A stretch of DNA of 64,000 nucleotides from Spisula solida (taxonomy: Eukaryota > Mollusca > Bivalvia > Venerida > Mactridae): positions 25,767,501 to 25,831,500 of the forward strand of contig OX365944.1 of NCBI GenBank assembly GCA_947247005.1, written 5' to 3'. The position numbers were made by a program, and so were the translations under genes. Of the stretch, positions 22,994 to 33,695 are shown piece after piece. The notes under the pieces were generated by a model that had not been told where the DNA came from, did not search any database, and saw only the letters and a program-made list of their open reading frames with translations. Numbering within the stretch: position 1 is the first letter of the stretch; each line of letters opens with the position of its first letter.

Positions 22994-25900
22994 CTATCCG
23001 ATGTTATCATTGTGACGCGGCATTCACAGACTTCCGGCTATGTAACACATCAAAACTCTGTCAGCCAGGGGAGGTAATAGTAACTTCATTAAGGTCACAA
23101 ACCACTAAATAAAATGGCGCTTTAGCTCAATGTAAAGTGACAATTGTCAGCCCCAGATAATATCATTTTAAAGTCTATGGCCAGTTCACAGACCTATATC
23201 ATTGAAAAGCAGTATGTCGCAGCTAAAAATTAAGACCAAAAAACTGGGGGTCATGTTTAATATAATACATATTTTGTTCGACAAAGGCGGTAGACATATT
23301 TTTACAGACGCGCAGACGGATCCAATGTGGGTTTTACCCTACTCTACTTTCGGTTTGTCAAATATGCCAAAATCTCAAAATATTCAAGATGAAACACATG
23401 CGCACTCATTCAACTACATGTATACAATACCTTTAAACTAAATAAGACGATTCTATAGTTCCATTTTGTCGAGGCATATCACCATTTCCGGGCAAACAGA
23501 AGTTTCTGTTAGGACTATTTGGGTCGCGTATGTTTTTGTGGTTTATAACCTTAATCATAATATGATGCCACGTGTTTATACATGGTAGAATTGGTAGGAC
23601 ACAGCTTTCGCTGTCAGCCAAGGAAAGATATAGTTCTATTTTCTCTAGACCAAGAAGCATAGTAGATCTTAGAGTCAGTCAGAGTGGCCAACTAATGGTA
23701 CCGAGTTCGCTGTGCATGAGGCCTCGGCCTTGAATCCCCTTAAGTGCAAACATCTGTCGCAGATTACTCGAAAATAAATTCGTTAAACTAGTCAGAAGTC
23801 TGACAAAGCCATTGATTTAAATAATTACGTATAGAGATTAGTTTTCTTCTTTTGTTTTATATAACACGTTATACAAGTTGTATAATAATTATAAATAAAG
23901 TACAAAGTAGTAAACAAGTGCAACAAAATAATATTTTGTCTCATTTCGTTTTAGGTATGCTTGCTGAATGAAGGAATTATAGTTGCCAGACATGGGTATG
24001 AAGTAAAATGTCAGGACAAGTTGGTATGATCTTCATTAATGCTGAATGTTTGACAATTGCTACAGTTTGTCCGTATATATTCTCGAGTTGTTTCCCTGAT
24101 TATATCGTATAGTATTGCACAAGCAACGAAGAAGGGGTGGAAATATACTTTCTCAGTTATATGCATGTACACCTAACCAGTTTGCCTTAACTACTAGTAT
24201 ATCGTGGCCAGTACTACCCTTCCGGCAACTTTTCCACACATGGAGGTACATGTACATCTTACCAGTATTCCTCGGCCAGATCATGGCCAGTACTACCAGT
24301 ACTACCCTTCCGGCAACTTTTCAACAAATGGAGGTACATGTGAATCGACATTGTCGTTAAAATTTGTCACGAAAAGCACGAGCTGCCCCGACTGGGAATG
24401 AACATGACCCGGAACGCCGCATTACAGCTCAAGCGCACTAAACACATCACGGTCGTCCAGCGCACTAACCACACCACGACCGTCCAGCGTACTAAGCACT
24501 AACCACACCACGACCGTCCAGCGCACTAACCACACCACGACCGTCCAGCGCACTAACCACACCACGACCGTCCAGCGCACTTAGCACTAATCACACCATG
24601 ACCGTCCAGCGCACTAACCACACCACGACCGTCCAGCGTACTAAGCACTAACCACACCACGACCGTCCAGCGTACTAACCACACCACGACCGTCCAGCGT
24701 ACTACCCACACCACGACCGTCCAGCGCACTAACCACACCACGACCGTCCAGTGCACTAACCTCACCACGACCGTCCAGCGCACTAACCACACCACGACCG
24801 TCCAGGGCACTAACCACACCACGACCGTCCAGCGCACTAACCCCACCACGACCGTCCAGCGCACTAACCTCACCACGACCGTCCAGCGCACTATCCACAC
24901 CACGACCGTCCAAGGCACTAAACACACCAAGACCGTCCAGCGTACTAACCCCACCACGACCGTCCAGCGCACTAACCTCACCACGACCGTCCAGCGCACT
25001 ATCCACACCACGACCGTCCAGGGCACTAACCACACCAAGACTGTCCAGCGCACTTACCCCACCACGACCGTCCAGCGCACTAAGCACTAAACACATCACG
25101 ACCGTCCAGCGCACAAAGCACTAACCACACCACGACCGTCCAGCGCACTAAGCACTAACCCCACCACGACCGTCCAGCGCACAAACCACATCACGGCCGT
25201 CGTCCAGTGCACTAACCACTAACCACATCGCGACCGTCCAGCGCACTAAGCACTAACCACACCACGACCGTCCAGCGCACTAAGCACTTACCCCACCACG
25301 ACCGCCCAGCGCACTAAAAACACCATGGCCGTCCGACGCACTTACCACATCACGTCCGCCTAGCGTACTTACCACATCACGGCCGTCCAGCGCACTTACC
25401 AAATCACGGCCGTCCAGCCCACTAACCACATCACGGCCGTCCAGCGCACTAAGCGAGTCATGGCCGCCCAGCGCACTAACCACATTACGGCCGTCCAGCG
25501 GACTTACCACATCACGGTCGTCCAGCCAACTAACCACATCACGGCCGTCCAGCGCACTAAGCGAGTCATGGCCACCCAGCGCACTAACCACATTACGGCC
25601 GTCCAGCGGACTAACCACATTACGGCCGTCCAGCCCACTAATCACATCACGGCCGTCCAGCGCACTAATCGAGTCATGGCCGCCCAGCGCACTAACCACA
25701 TTACGGTCGTCCAGCGGACTTACCCCACCACGGCCGTCCAGCGCACTAACCACATCACGACCGCGGTTGATATACACGCTAATATTAAAAGACACAGTGA
25801 TACAAAATTAAGTAACACTTATTTTGATTACAGCTCTGCAACGGATCCGGGATCAATAATCAAACCACACTGCTTGGAAAGCGTGAACTGACAGGGCTTA

Positions 25901-27203
25901 CAAGTAGTACTTGCTGTGCGACAGATCTTTGCAATCATCCGGCGCCTGTTACAACACCAGCAACAGTTACAGAGAGCACGTCAAAACATACCATGACATC
26001 GCATTCTGCAGGTAACAGAAAAAGTCGTATACATTGTACAATGCTTGTTGTAGTTAACGCCATTTTCTCAGTCATGATACCTGCAGTCATTTACAAAAAC
26101 CGGTTGATTTGACAGGTTTGCAAAGAATACATTACAAACCAGTACTAACTTTGAAGTTTAGCGAGCAATGGTCACATGTTCCAATTTGTGAGATAATCAT
26201 GACCATCCGGAATTTGAACCAGATTCTCTGCTAGGCTACAAACAAGAGTTCCGTCAATTGATTTTAGATGGACGTAGGAAATGGATAGATATACATGTCG
26301 TATATGGAATATCAACAATTCACCAACACCTATAACTTTCTGCGAGAAATACTGTTGTAAATGAATATAACAAAATTAAAGTCTTTAAAACTAGACTATG
26401 ACAAGTAAAGTCATTACTTGAAAAGGAGTCAAAACGTTAAACTGCATAATGCCGAATATTGTGTTTTATAAAAATAAAAACACAGACAATCCCAACTAAT
26501 AATATAACACGTTTACTTTCGGTTTTTCGCTCCAATATTATAGCGTTAGTTATAAATGATGCATATAAGTTACGTATTTCATACTTGCATAGGTTGCGCA
26601 AAAGACATCATATTCCTGGTAGACCAGTCATCACATGTGTTGCGAGCGAATCACGAGGCGACAATACAATTGCTAATTGACATAGTTCAACAACTTGATA
26701 TCGGTGGCAGTGCAAACCACGTGGCATTATATGGTTTTGATACGTCCGTTCGTAGGATATTTGGCTTCCGATCAAGCTCTTCAAATCAAGCCAAACTTGT
26801 AAATGCTTTACACGAAAGCGACCAGAAGCTTTTCAATACTACAACTCCTAGAATTGAGACGCATGACACGTTATTAGCACTGAACACCTTAATTACACAC
26901 ATTAGTCATGGCAATCATCATCGTCTGCATGTGCCAGAAGCCTTGGTCCTCGTTGGTGATTCCGCAACAACATCGGAACTAAACCTTACTGAAACATTTA
27001 AAGCCGAGCTTGACAACCTGAGTACAGATGTGATAGTCATCAACGTGGACTCTCCAGAAGATCCAACACTCACCAACCAACTGGATACAGAGATTGCCAC
27101 AGATCCCGACCATGTTATTCATGTTACTAACAATATGAACAGCAGTTTTGCACTCACTGCAAAACAACTTGGGGTCATTCAGCGGTTGATTATTGCATGC
27201 TAG
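22994..27203 (+). CDS. Ly6/uPAR domain plus von Willebrand A domain protein
   Basis: Four exons join in phase: 22994-23073, 23955-24023, 25834-26011 and 26593-27203 (TAG). The first three encode a complete three-finger (LU) domain with ten cysteines: IRCYHC, RLCNTSKLC, VCLLNEG, VKCQ, LCNGSG and the terminal CCATDLCN. A Thr/Ser-rich linker (PAPVTTPATVTESTS) follows. The last exon encodes a vWA fold: strand IIFLV then DQSSH at the MIDAS position (family consensus DxSxS, the last Ser being His here), an ETHDTLLAL segment matching the MIDAS threonine helix, and ALVLVGDSA at the third metal-site loop. It ends LIIAC with no membrane segment, so it looks secreted. LU and vWA domains both mediate protein binding; this pairing is unusual. 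The N-terminal exon is uncertain (candidate at 22028). Confidence 0.82.
23093..23550 (+). mobile_element. MITE family M4, copy C, with TTAA target duplication
   Basis: 458-bp copy in the first intron of the Ly6-vWA gene, starting 20 bp after the exon donor. TTAA is present at both borders. Same termini and interior as copies A and B. Confidence 0.9.
23683..23740 (+). repeat. Weak tRNA-like stretch
   Basis: GTGGCCAACTAATGG resembles an A box and GGCCTTGAATCCCC a B box. Possibly a decayed SINE head in an intron. Confidence 0.3.
24430..25765. repeat. 27-bp minisatellite inside the Ly6-vWA gene
   Basis: About 48 units of a 27-bp repeat such as GACCGTCCAGCGCACTAACC followed by ACACCAC. Some units carry a 7-bp insertion (GCACTAA). 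The second half has variants with ACGGCCGTCCAG and AAGCGAGTCATGG in a higher-order arrangement. Because 27 is a multiple of three, long open frames arise on both strands; their composition (VRWTVVVW or SALDGRGVV repeats) and lack of splice context argue against coding. It lies wholly in the second intron (24024-25833). Confidence 0.95.
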
Positions 27204-27464
27204 TACATGGTATAGAATAATTAGTGACACACTAATATACATATGGGGCTATTGTATGCAATGTTTCTGTTGTTTTATTTTGTTATTATTGGAGACGTGG
27301 ACGGACATAAAACACAGACCACAAAACTGACTATCTTAAACCGCTTCACTTGACTGATGTCAAATATGTCCAAACAAAGTTTAGGAATCACCGAAATAGT
27401 AAACCCTGCAATTGCATACATGATTTTGACGCCATCGGTTGGCAACAAAAAGAAAAGATGTAAA

Positions 27465-27600
27465 AATAATAATGATAATAATACTAATAATGATAATAAT
27501 AATAAAGACTTTATTTAAAAAGGGCAAAACAGCATGGTAACCCCAGCCTCATATAGCATTGACCCGTTTTAATATAATGTGTACATTTTGCAAAACTTAC
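27465..27600 (-). repeat. Probable retroposon 3' tail with AAT microsatellite
   Basis: On the minus strand, AATAAAGTCTTTATTATTAT follows a unique stretch (GGTTACCATGCTGTTTTGCC), the layout of a LINE or SINE 3' end with a microsatellite tail. No coding remnant identified. Confidence 0.4.
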
Positions 27601-28482
27601 ATAAAAGTAAACGGATCGGGGACAACTCTTCTTTAAAGTAGACTCTAAGACGATTAAAAACATAAGTGGAAAAATATGGAACGCCATAGCTGTCTTTTGT
27701 TGACGCTTGTCATGTTAAATTGTTATAATATCATTTGAACATGTCTATACGACATGTTAAATTGTTACAACAACGTCTTAAATTGTCTGTAGGGCATGTG
27801 AACTTCTCAACAGAACGTGTAATACTGTTAAACGACAGTAATAAATTGTTAAAAATCATTTGAGTATGTCTGTAAGGCGTGTTAAGTTGTTAGAATAGCT
27901 TCTTATCATGTCAAATAACCATGTGAACTTCTCAACAGAACGTGTTATATTGTTAAACAACAGTGGTAAATTGTTAAAATATCATTTGAAGATGTCTATA
28001 CTAATATATTAAGAAGTTCACATGGTTATTGGACATGATAAGAAGCTATTTTAACAATTTAACATGGCTTATAGACATCTTCAAATGCTATTTTAACAAT
28101 TTACCACTGTTGTATGACAGTATAACACGTTCTGTTGAGAAGTTCAAACGGTTTTTGGACATGATAAGAAGCTATTTTAACAATTAAACATGGCTTATAG
28201 ACATCTTTAAATGATATTTTAACAATTTACCATTGTTGTCTAACAATATAACACGTTCTATTAAGAAGTGCACAAGGTTATTGGACATGATAAGAAGCTA
28301 TTTTAACAATTTAACATGGCATATAAACATGTTAATGTAACATTTTGACAGTAAGCTGTTTAACAGTTTGACTTGACATGTTAATAAGTTGCACTAAGAA
28401 GTTCACATGCCCTACCGACAATTTAAGACGTTGTTGTAACAATTCAACATGTCGTATAGACATGTTAAAATGATAGGGATTC

Positions 28483-28511
28483 TAATCGAGATGCCGAAGG
28501 CATCTCGATTA
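28483..28511. repeat. Perfect 13-bp hairpin
   Basis: TAATCGAGATGCC, loop GAA, GGCATCTCGATTA. It lies at the inner edge of the left subterminal array of the 27.7 kb element. Confidence 0.8.
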
Positions 28512-28597
28512 AAATACAAGGCGGCATTGTACGTGTTGCGAGTTTTTAACCCATCCGAAATTTGGTCACCCCTGTTCGATTGAGATTTGTGTGTACA

Positions 28598-29018
28598 CAG
28601 TGTAGCAATACCACGTGACTTTTGGCTACAGTTACAAGAAGAAATTGGTAAACATTGGAAAATAAAACAGACATAAGTATTTTATTTCTTCATCGATTTC
28701 TATGAAATATACGCCACGCTAAGAGGAACATTATTTGCTTTCCATGAAATATAAAATCTTTTTCAGCAGCTTTACCGATTTTTCCATTACCCTGTGAAAC
28801 CTACACGTTCCATGGTTTCACAGGGTAATGGACAAAACGGCACAGTCGCTGAGAAAGATTATATATTTCATGGAAAGCAAATAATGTTCCCCTTAGCGTG
28901 GCGAATATTTCATAGAAATCGATGAAGAAATAAAACACTTATGGCTACATTCGTGTTCCAATGTTTACACATTTCTTCTTGGAACTGTAGTAAAAAACCA
29001 CGTGGTATTGCTACACTG
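28598..29018. mobile_element. Long palindromic foldback element
   Basis: Arms of about 200 bp. Outer ends CAGTGTAGCAATACCACGTG and its reverse complement; the inner ends CCATTACCCTGTGAAACC and GGTTTCACAGGGTAATGG match perfectly across a 12-bp loop. GTA precedes and follows the element, a likely 3-bp target duplication. A solo arm is found at 7704-7908. The following stretch 29019-30473 has no recognised gene. Confidence 0.88.
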
Positions 29019-30473
29019 GTACAGGAAGTGTTTTTTCGGGGTACTCTGAAGACGTGAATGGAATTGGCAAAAACATTAAAAAAATATTTTTGTTGTTAAT
29101 AAATTATCTTTTATTTTCTAATGATGTTTAAAAATGTTCCTTGAGATAACCGAAGGCCAGCTTACACAACATTTAACGCGATAGGGGAGGTAAGAATGCT
29201 AGCGCGCGAGATAAAGGCGGTCGGTTAGCATTTTAGACTGTCCCTCGCAAACGGAAGAAGTTGTTTCATTCGACTGCCGTCAAGTAAGTACAGAATCGTT
29301 AAAATAACTGCTTATACGATTAAAGTACTTGTTTTAAACAAGGAAAACTGTCTTTTATACACATAATTGGCGTAGGTAAACAAAGAAATCAACTTTCGAT
29401 GCTAATTTGCATCATAAAGTTTGATAAACGAAGCGTATCCAAATTTGTTCGTACCCAAATTGTCAACAACAAACAATCAACCAACGTTGAAAAAGAAAAA
29501 AATATACACTCCCGCTATACCGCTTATTGCTCGCTAACCCCCTGACCGTGAAATTCCGGATCCGGAAAATTGGGTTTTAATTACCGAGTAATGTCGATAT
29601 CGAGAACCGATACCTGGGTAAATGAATGGAACCACCGAAAATCCTCCTTTTCCTGCACAAAACAGTCCCTCTGTTAAAATGTAAGTTCACAAATTGTAAA
29701 AATGGGTCAAGTCTAAACTCTAACCAAAGGTGCTATCTCAAAGCTGAATATATACCCAACATGTACAGTGTAGAATGGCTAAAAAGGGATCATTGACTGA
29801 AAGGCCTGTTTCTTGTTCGTCTATTATAGGACTCCAACATTTTGCTAAGAAGGAGTCCTGGGACTCCTACTTCAAATTCCTACCGAGAACCCTGTCTATA
29901 TGTGTAACTGTATAACGATGTATCGCCGATGCTTGTCTTCCTATATATTGGAATCATCGATATGCCTTGGGTCGTATCAATGACAGCTCTAGTCGTCATT
30001 CAAGAAAGCGCTAAAAACACACTGTTCTTAAAACCATATTCTGGCTCATTATCATTTTGATTCCTTAGGGGTCTCCTAAAAGGTAGTTCAGTTATAACTG
30101 CAGATACGGTTTGTCACTGACCATATCAACATTACAGGATAAAACCCGTTTTCCAGTATAACAGAATTAATTTAACAGCAATGTGCGAGAAATTCTGAAT
30201 CTAATACTTTTTGACAGGGGGGTGGCTGCATTAAGCGAATAGAGCAACTAGGTACAATAATCGCGATTATTTTTGCAAAAAAGGAAGATTATGTGAAGTC
30301 TATATAGTTACATTGTGACTCACTGAACTTATGTAATGCTTAACTTTTACTCCGGCACTTGGGGTAATGTGCGTGTGGACTGGCCATACGGCTTACAAAG
30401 ACACATCGCCATCAACAGCCATTTCTCTGTAACTTGCATGTAGAATTTCATGGAACTTAATCAAAATAAATAT

Positions 30474-31572
30474 CAGGGGCGGATCCAGAATTTGGCGTTA
30501 GGGGGGACGTACATTCATGTATTGATACCCCCCCCCCCCCTCAAGAAAATGCGCGAGCGAAGCGAGCAAGAAAAAAATGTATCTCTGAGAAGCATTCCGT
30601 ACAATTTCGTTCTTTATCTTAAAATATTCATTGATAAAGTTAATGTGAGAGCAAGGCGAGCAAGAATATATGAATTAATTATTTGAGTAGCATATCCCTC
30701 ATACTCATTCCCTACTTGACAACATTAACTGATAGTGATTGTGCGAGCGCAGCGAGCAAGGCAAAATGCAATTATCTATTTCAGCAGCAAACACCACATC
30801 CTTATTACTTGGTTATATTCACTGATGTAGTAATTGTAAGAATTAGAAAAAAAATCAGTGTTTATCTGAGCAGCATACCCAACCAACTCATTGGTAAATC
30901 AAAACTTGGCGGCTTCCATTGAATTTACGTAGTTCTAAGGCGAGCGAAGCGAGCAAGAAAATTCGTTGTTTATATGAGCAGCATAGCCAGGACTAACGAT
31001 TATCGACTGGATAATATTCACTGATATATATATATATAGCTGCTGTAAATTCGTCACGAAGAAAAAATGCAATGTCTATCTGAGCAGCATACTCTGCGAA
31101 CTCCAGGGCTTCAGTTTTGTTTAAGAGGAAATGTGAAATACTTGGGATCCAGCGACTAGGAAGACCAGTGGCTTTCTGCCTCGTGACTTTTTAAATATAA
31201 CCACGGAATTCGTCAGCTGCATCTTGAGATATCTTATTTTTTAATGAAAATGACAGGTTTATAAGAAAATCAAGTCAACTGTATTACTGACTTGTCGGAC
31301 ATTTTTAATGTGCAAGAATCTCGGCAATTCTGTAGCCGATGTTTGGCATTATGCTACCAATCAGTCCCATATTTTGGTTTTTGCACAGAGCATTAAGTTC
31401 ACGTAAAAATCCATAAAAATATTATTGTGTTATTGACGCGAGCGAAGCGAGCGAAAAAAATTGCATATCAATATTGTTCTTACATCCAATCTATGATTAA
31501 ATTACCTAGGTTCCGGCGATTTTAGGGGGGGCCCCGGGCGTACGCCGGGTCCGCCCCCCCTTGGATCCGCCT
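30474..31572. mobile_element. hAT-like non-autonomous element with internal repeats
   Basis: 1099 bp starting CAGGGGCGGATCCAG and ending TTGGATCCGCCT, the CAGGGGCG-type terminus common in hAT elements. It is flanked by ATAAATAT (left) and ATGAATAT (right), an 8-bp duplication with one change. Inside, GCGAGCGAAGCGAGCAAG recurs at roughly 30551, 30652, 30741, 30940 and 31438, mostly followed by a TATCTGAGCAGCATA-like block, forming units of about 100-200 bp. C-runs occur near both ends. No transposase. Confidence 0.8.
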
Positions 31573-31579
31573 ATGAATA

Positions 31580-32650
31580 TGAACAACTATACAGTACTTT
31601 GATGATGCCTGTCAGGTGTTTTTCCTTTGACAATCATTTACCTTGATTTATTAAATATTTCTGTCTGTCCTTCCGTCTGCAGCCATTTTTCTACTAACTG
31701 GTACATTTTTAAGCAACTTAAAATAAAAGAGTCATGATGCCCGTCAAGTTTGTTTAAGTTGGTCAATTTTCCTTAAGAGTAATTACCCTTGATTTACAGT
31801 ATAATTCACTCTGACCGTCCATTCGCATTCCTTTCTTTGTAACTAGCTTGTAGAATTTCATGAAACATAAAATGAATATGAGCACCCAATTACTGTGATG
31901 ATGACTGTCAAGTTATCATTATTGGTAAATTTTCCTTAGAGTTATTGCCCTTGATTTGTTGAAAAATTTCATCCGCCAGTCCATTTGCATTCAGTTCTTT
32001 GTAATTAGCTGGAAGAATTTCATGTAACTTAAAATGAATATGAACACACATTCTGTGTGTCAATTTTCTTGAGTTGTCACCCTTCATTTATTGAAGAATT
32101 ACCTCCGCCCGTCCTTTCTTAGTCATTTCTTTGTAACTAGCCGGTAAAATTACATGAAACTTAAAAACGAAAATGAATGCTCACACTAAGATGATGCCAG
32201 TCAAGTTTTGTTATTGGACAATTTTCTTTAGAGTTATTGCCCTTGATTTAATGAATAATTCACGCTGCCCATCCATTCACATTCATTTCTTTGTAAATAG
32301 CTGGTATGATTTCATGAAACTTAAAATGAATAGGAACGCTCATACTGTGATGATGTCCGTCAAGTTTTTAGCTCACCTGAGCACTCGTGAACATGTTTTA
32401 CCTAATCTACATGAAACTTGGTCACAATGTTTGTCGCTTTGCAATCTAGGTAAAGTGCGTAACTAGGTCATCTGGGGTCAAAAACTAGGTCACCAGGTCA
32501 CTGATTCTGCCTAAACTGCTGGTCATATGGTGAGCGCTTTAGAACCAATGGTCCTCTTGTTGTATTAGTCAATTTTCCTTGGGTTATTAAAATTCTATCT
32601 GAATTTCATGAAATGTAAAATAAATACAAACTGTATGAACAACCATACTG
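31580..32650. repeat. Tandem array of diverged ~150-180 bp units
   Basis: Repeated blocks in the same order: TTTCTTTGTAACTAGC, GAATTTCATGAAACTTAAAA, TGAATATGA, a GATGATG...GTCAAGTT block, then TTTTCCTTAGAGTTATTGCC and CTTGATTTA. About six units can be followed. One unit extends left of the hAT-like element, showing that the latter inserted into this array. Near 32370, TAGCTCACCTGAGC begins a further dispersed repeat with AAACTTGGTCACAATG. Confidence 0.7.
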
Positions 32651-33264
32651 TGAAGATGCCCCTCACTAATAACTGTAATGAGTTATTTTGATATAGTATC
32701 AATGGATGATTGAATCCCCTTTAGGCAATGCCTTAGTTCATATTATTTAAACCATTTACCACTGCCGTTTAACAGTATAACACGATGTGTGCTCATTCGA
32801 CAATTCATCATTGTAGTTAAAGTCTAACATGGTAATACGAAGCTTTGAGAAGTTAACACGTTCTTTTTACATTATCAAAGTTTTTTCAACCATTTAACAT
32901 GTCACGTAGACATATACAAATGGTGATTTGACAATTTATCGATGTGGTATAACAGTATAACACGATAGCTTGAGATATTATTGTATTCTTTTAACAATTT
33001 AATACGTTGTTTTAACAATATAACAGGGCAAGTTGACATATTCAGATGATAGTTTGACAAGTCAACAATGTGGTTTGACATAATAACACATTGTACTAAG
33101 AAGTTCACATGTCCTACCGACAAGTCAACATGAAAAGCGTCAACAAAAGACAGCTGTGGCGTTCCATAGAAAAACATACTTACCATGTTGATGTACACAA
33201 TTAAAAATGGGAGACAACATCTTTCTCAAAGTCTCAGATTTGTGGCTTAAACCTCAAGTCTATA

Positions 33265-33345
33265 AAACACAGCCTTTGGTAGCACAGTAACTGTTGGTTG
33301 AGTGTATTCGCGTAAACAGGAGGCCTTTGGTTCGAGTCATGAGTT
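33265..33345 (+). repeat. tRNA-like SINE head
   Basis: GGTAGCACAGTAACTG resembles an A box and TTTGGTTCGAGTCATG a B box. Functional tRNA pairing is not apparent. Confidence 0.4.
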
Positions 33346-33356
33346 ATACCACCACC

Positions 33357-33695
33357 CAGGCGCGTAGCTACCTGTACGCAGAATACGCAGCTGCTGCGTA
33401 CACATGCTTCTCAAAAAGTGAAAAATTAAATGATCGAAAAATGAAATAAAAACTGATGTCTAAGCCCTTAGGGGGATAATCCTTTAGTATTTTTAGCATT
33501 TCTTAGAAACACTTTTAAAAAGCACTATACACAAAAAAACCTGGTTTTATCAGTAAAAAAATGTTAAAGATGATGCAAAAAACACCCAGAACGCACCAGA
33601 GACGTTCTAGCGAACAAAAGTTTTCAGGGGGAGCATGCCCCCATACCCCCTAGCCTTATTGCGTACACATTCAAATACCTCTAGCTACGCCCCTG
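33357..33695. mobile_element. hAT-like MITE with CAGGGGCGTAGC ends
   Basis: The left end CAGGCGCGTAGCTAC and right end CTAGCTACGCCCCTG are inverted repeats. The interior contains mirrored GCGTACACAT blocks. A further right-hand end (GGCTTGCTACGCCCCTGAC) of a related element stops at about 34122, so 33696-34122 is probably a second, left-truncated member. A 153-codon open frame on the minus strand across 33681-34142 ends in these termini and is not considered a gene. Confidence 0.65.

Larger units (their letters stand above)
27675..33168. mobile_element. 5.5 kb composite element with long inverted termini
   Basis: The left end TATGGAACGCCATAGCTGTC, continuing TTTTGTTGACGCTTGTCATG, is answered at the right by the inverted GACAGCTGTGGCGTTCCATA, with about 40 bp of terminal identity. 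Beyond this, both ends carry subterminal arrays of blocks like CATGTTAAATTGTTA and AACAGTATAACACG, in mirrored orientation. GAAAAA flanks both borders, a possible 6-bp duplication, though of low complexity. The left array is itself palindromic: 27738-27806 is almost the reverse complement of 28390-28465. No protein-coding sequence was recognised inside; the interior holds the 28598 foldback, the hAT-like insertion at 30474 and tandem units at 31580-32650. Confidence 0.6.

Noticed and set aside
23093..23550. piggyBac element because of the TTAA duplication
   Set aside because: The other two copies of the same family have TATA and TGAA duplications, so TTAA here is only one instance of a 4-bp duplication.
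24553..25891. Long open frames on both strands over the 27-bp repeat
   Set aside because: The period is a multiple of three, so any stop-free unit gives a long frame; the products are simple repeats and the array lies in an intron of the Ly6-vWA gene.
27675..33168. Polinton/Maverick because of a 6-bp duplication
   Set aside because: It is far too short, no polymerase, integrase or capsid-like protein was seen, and GAAAAA is too simple to rely on.
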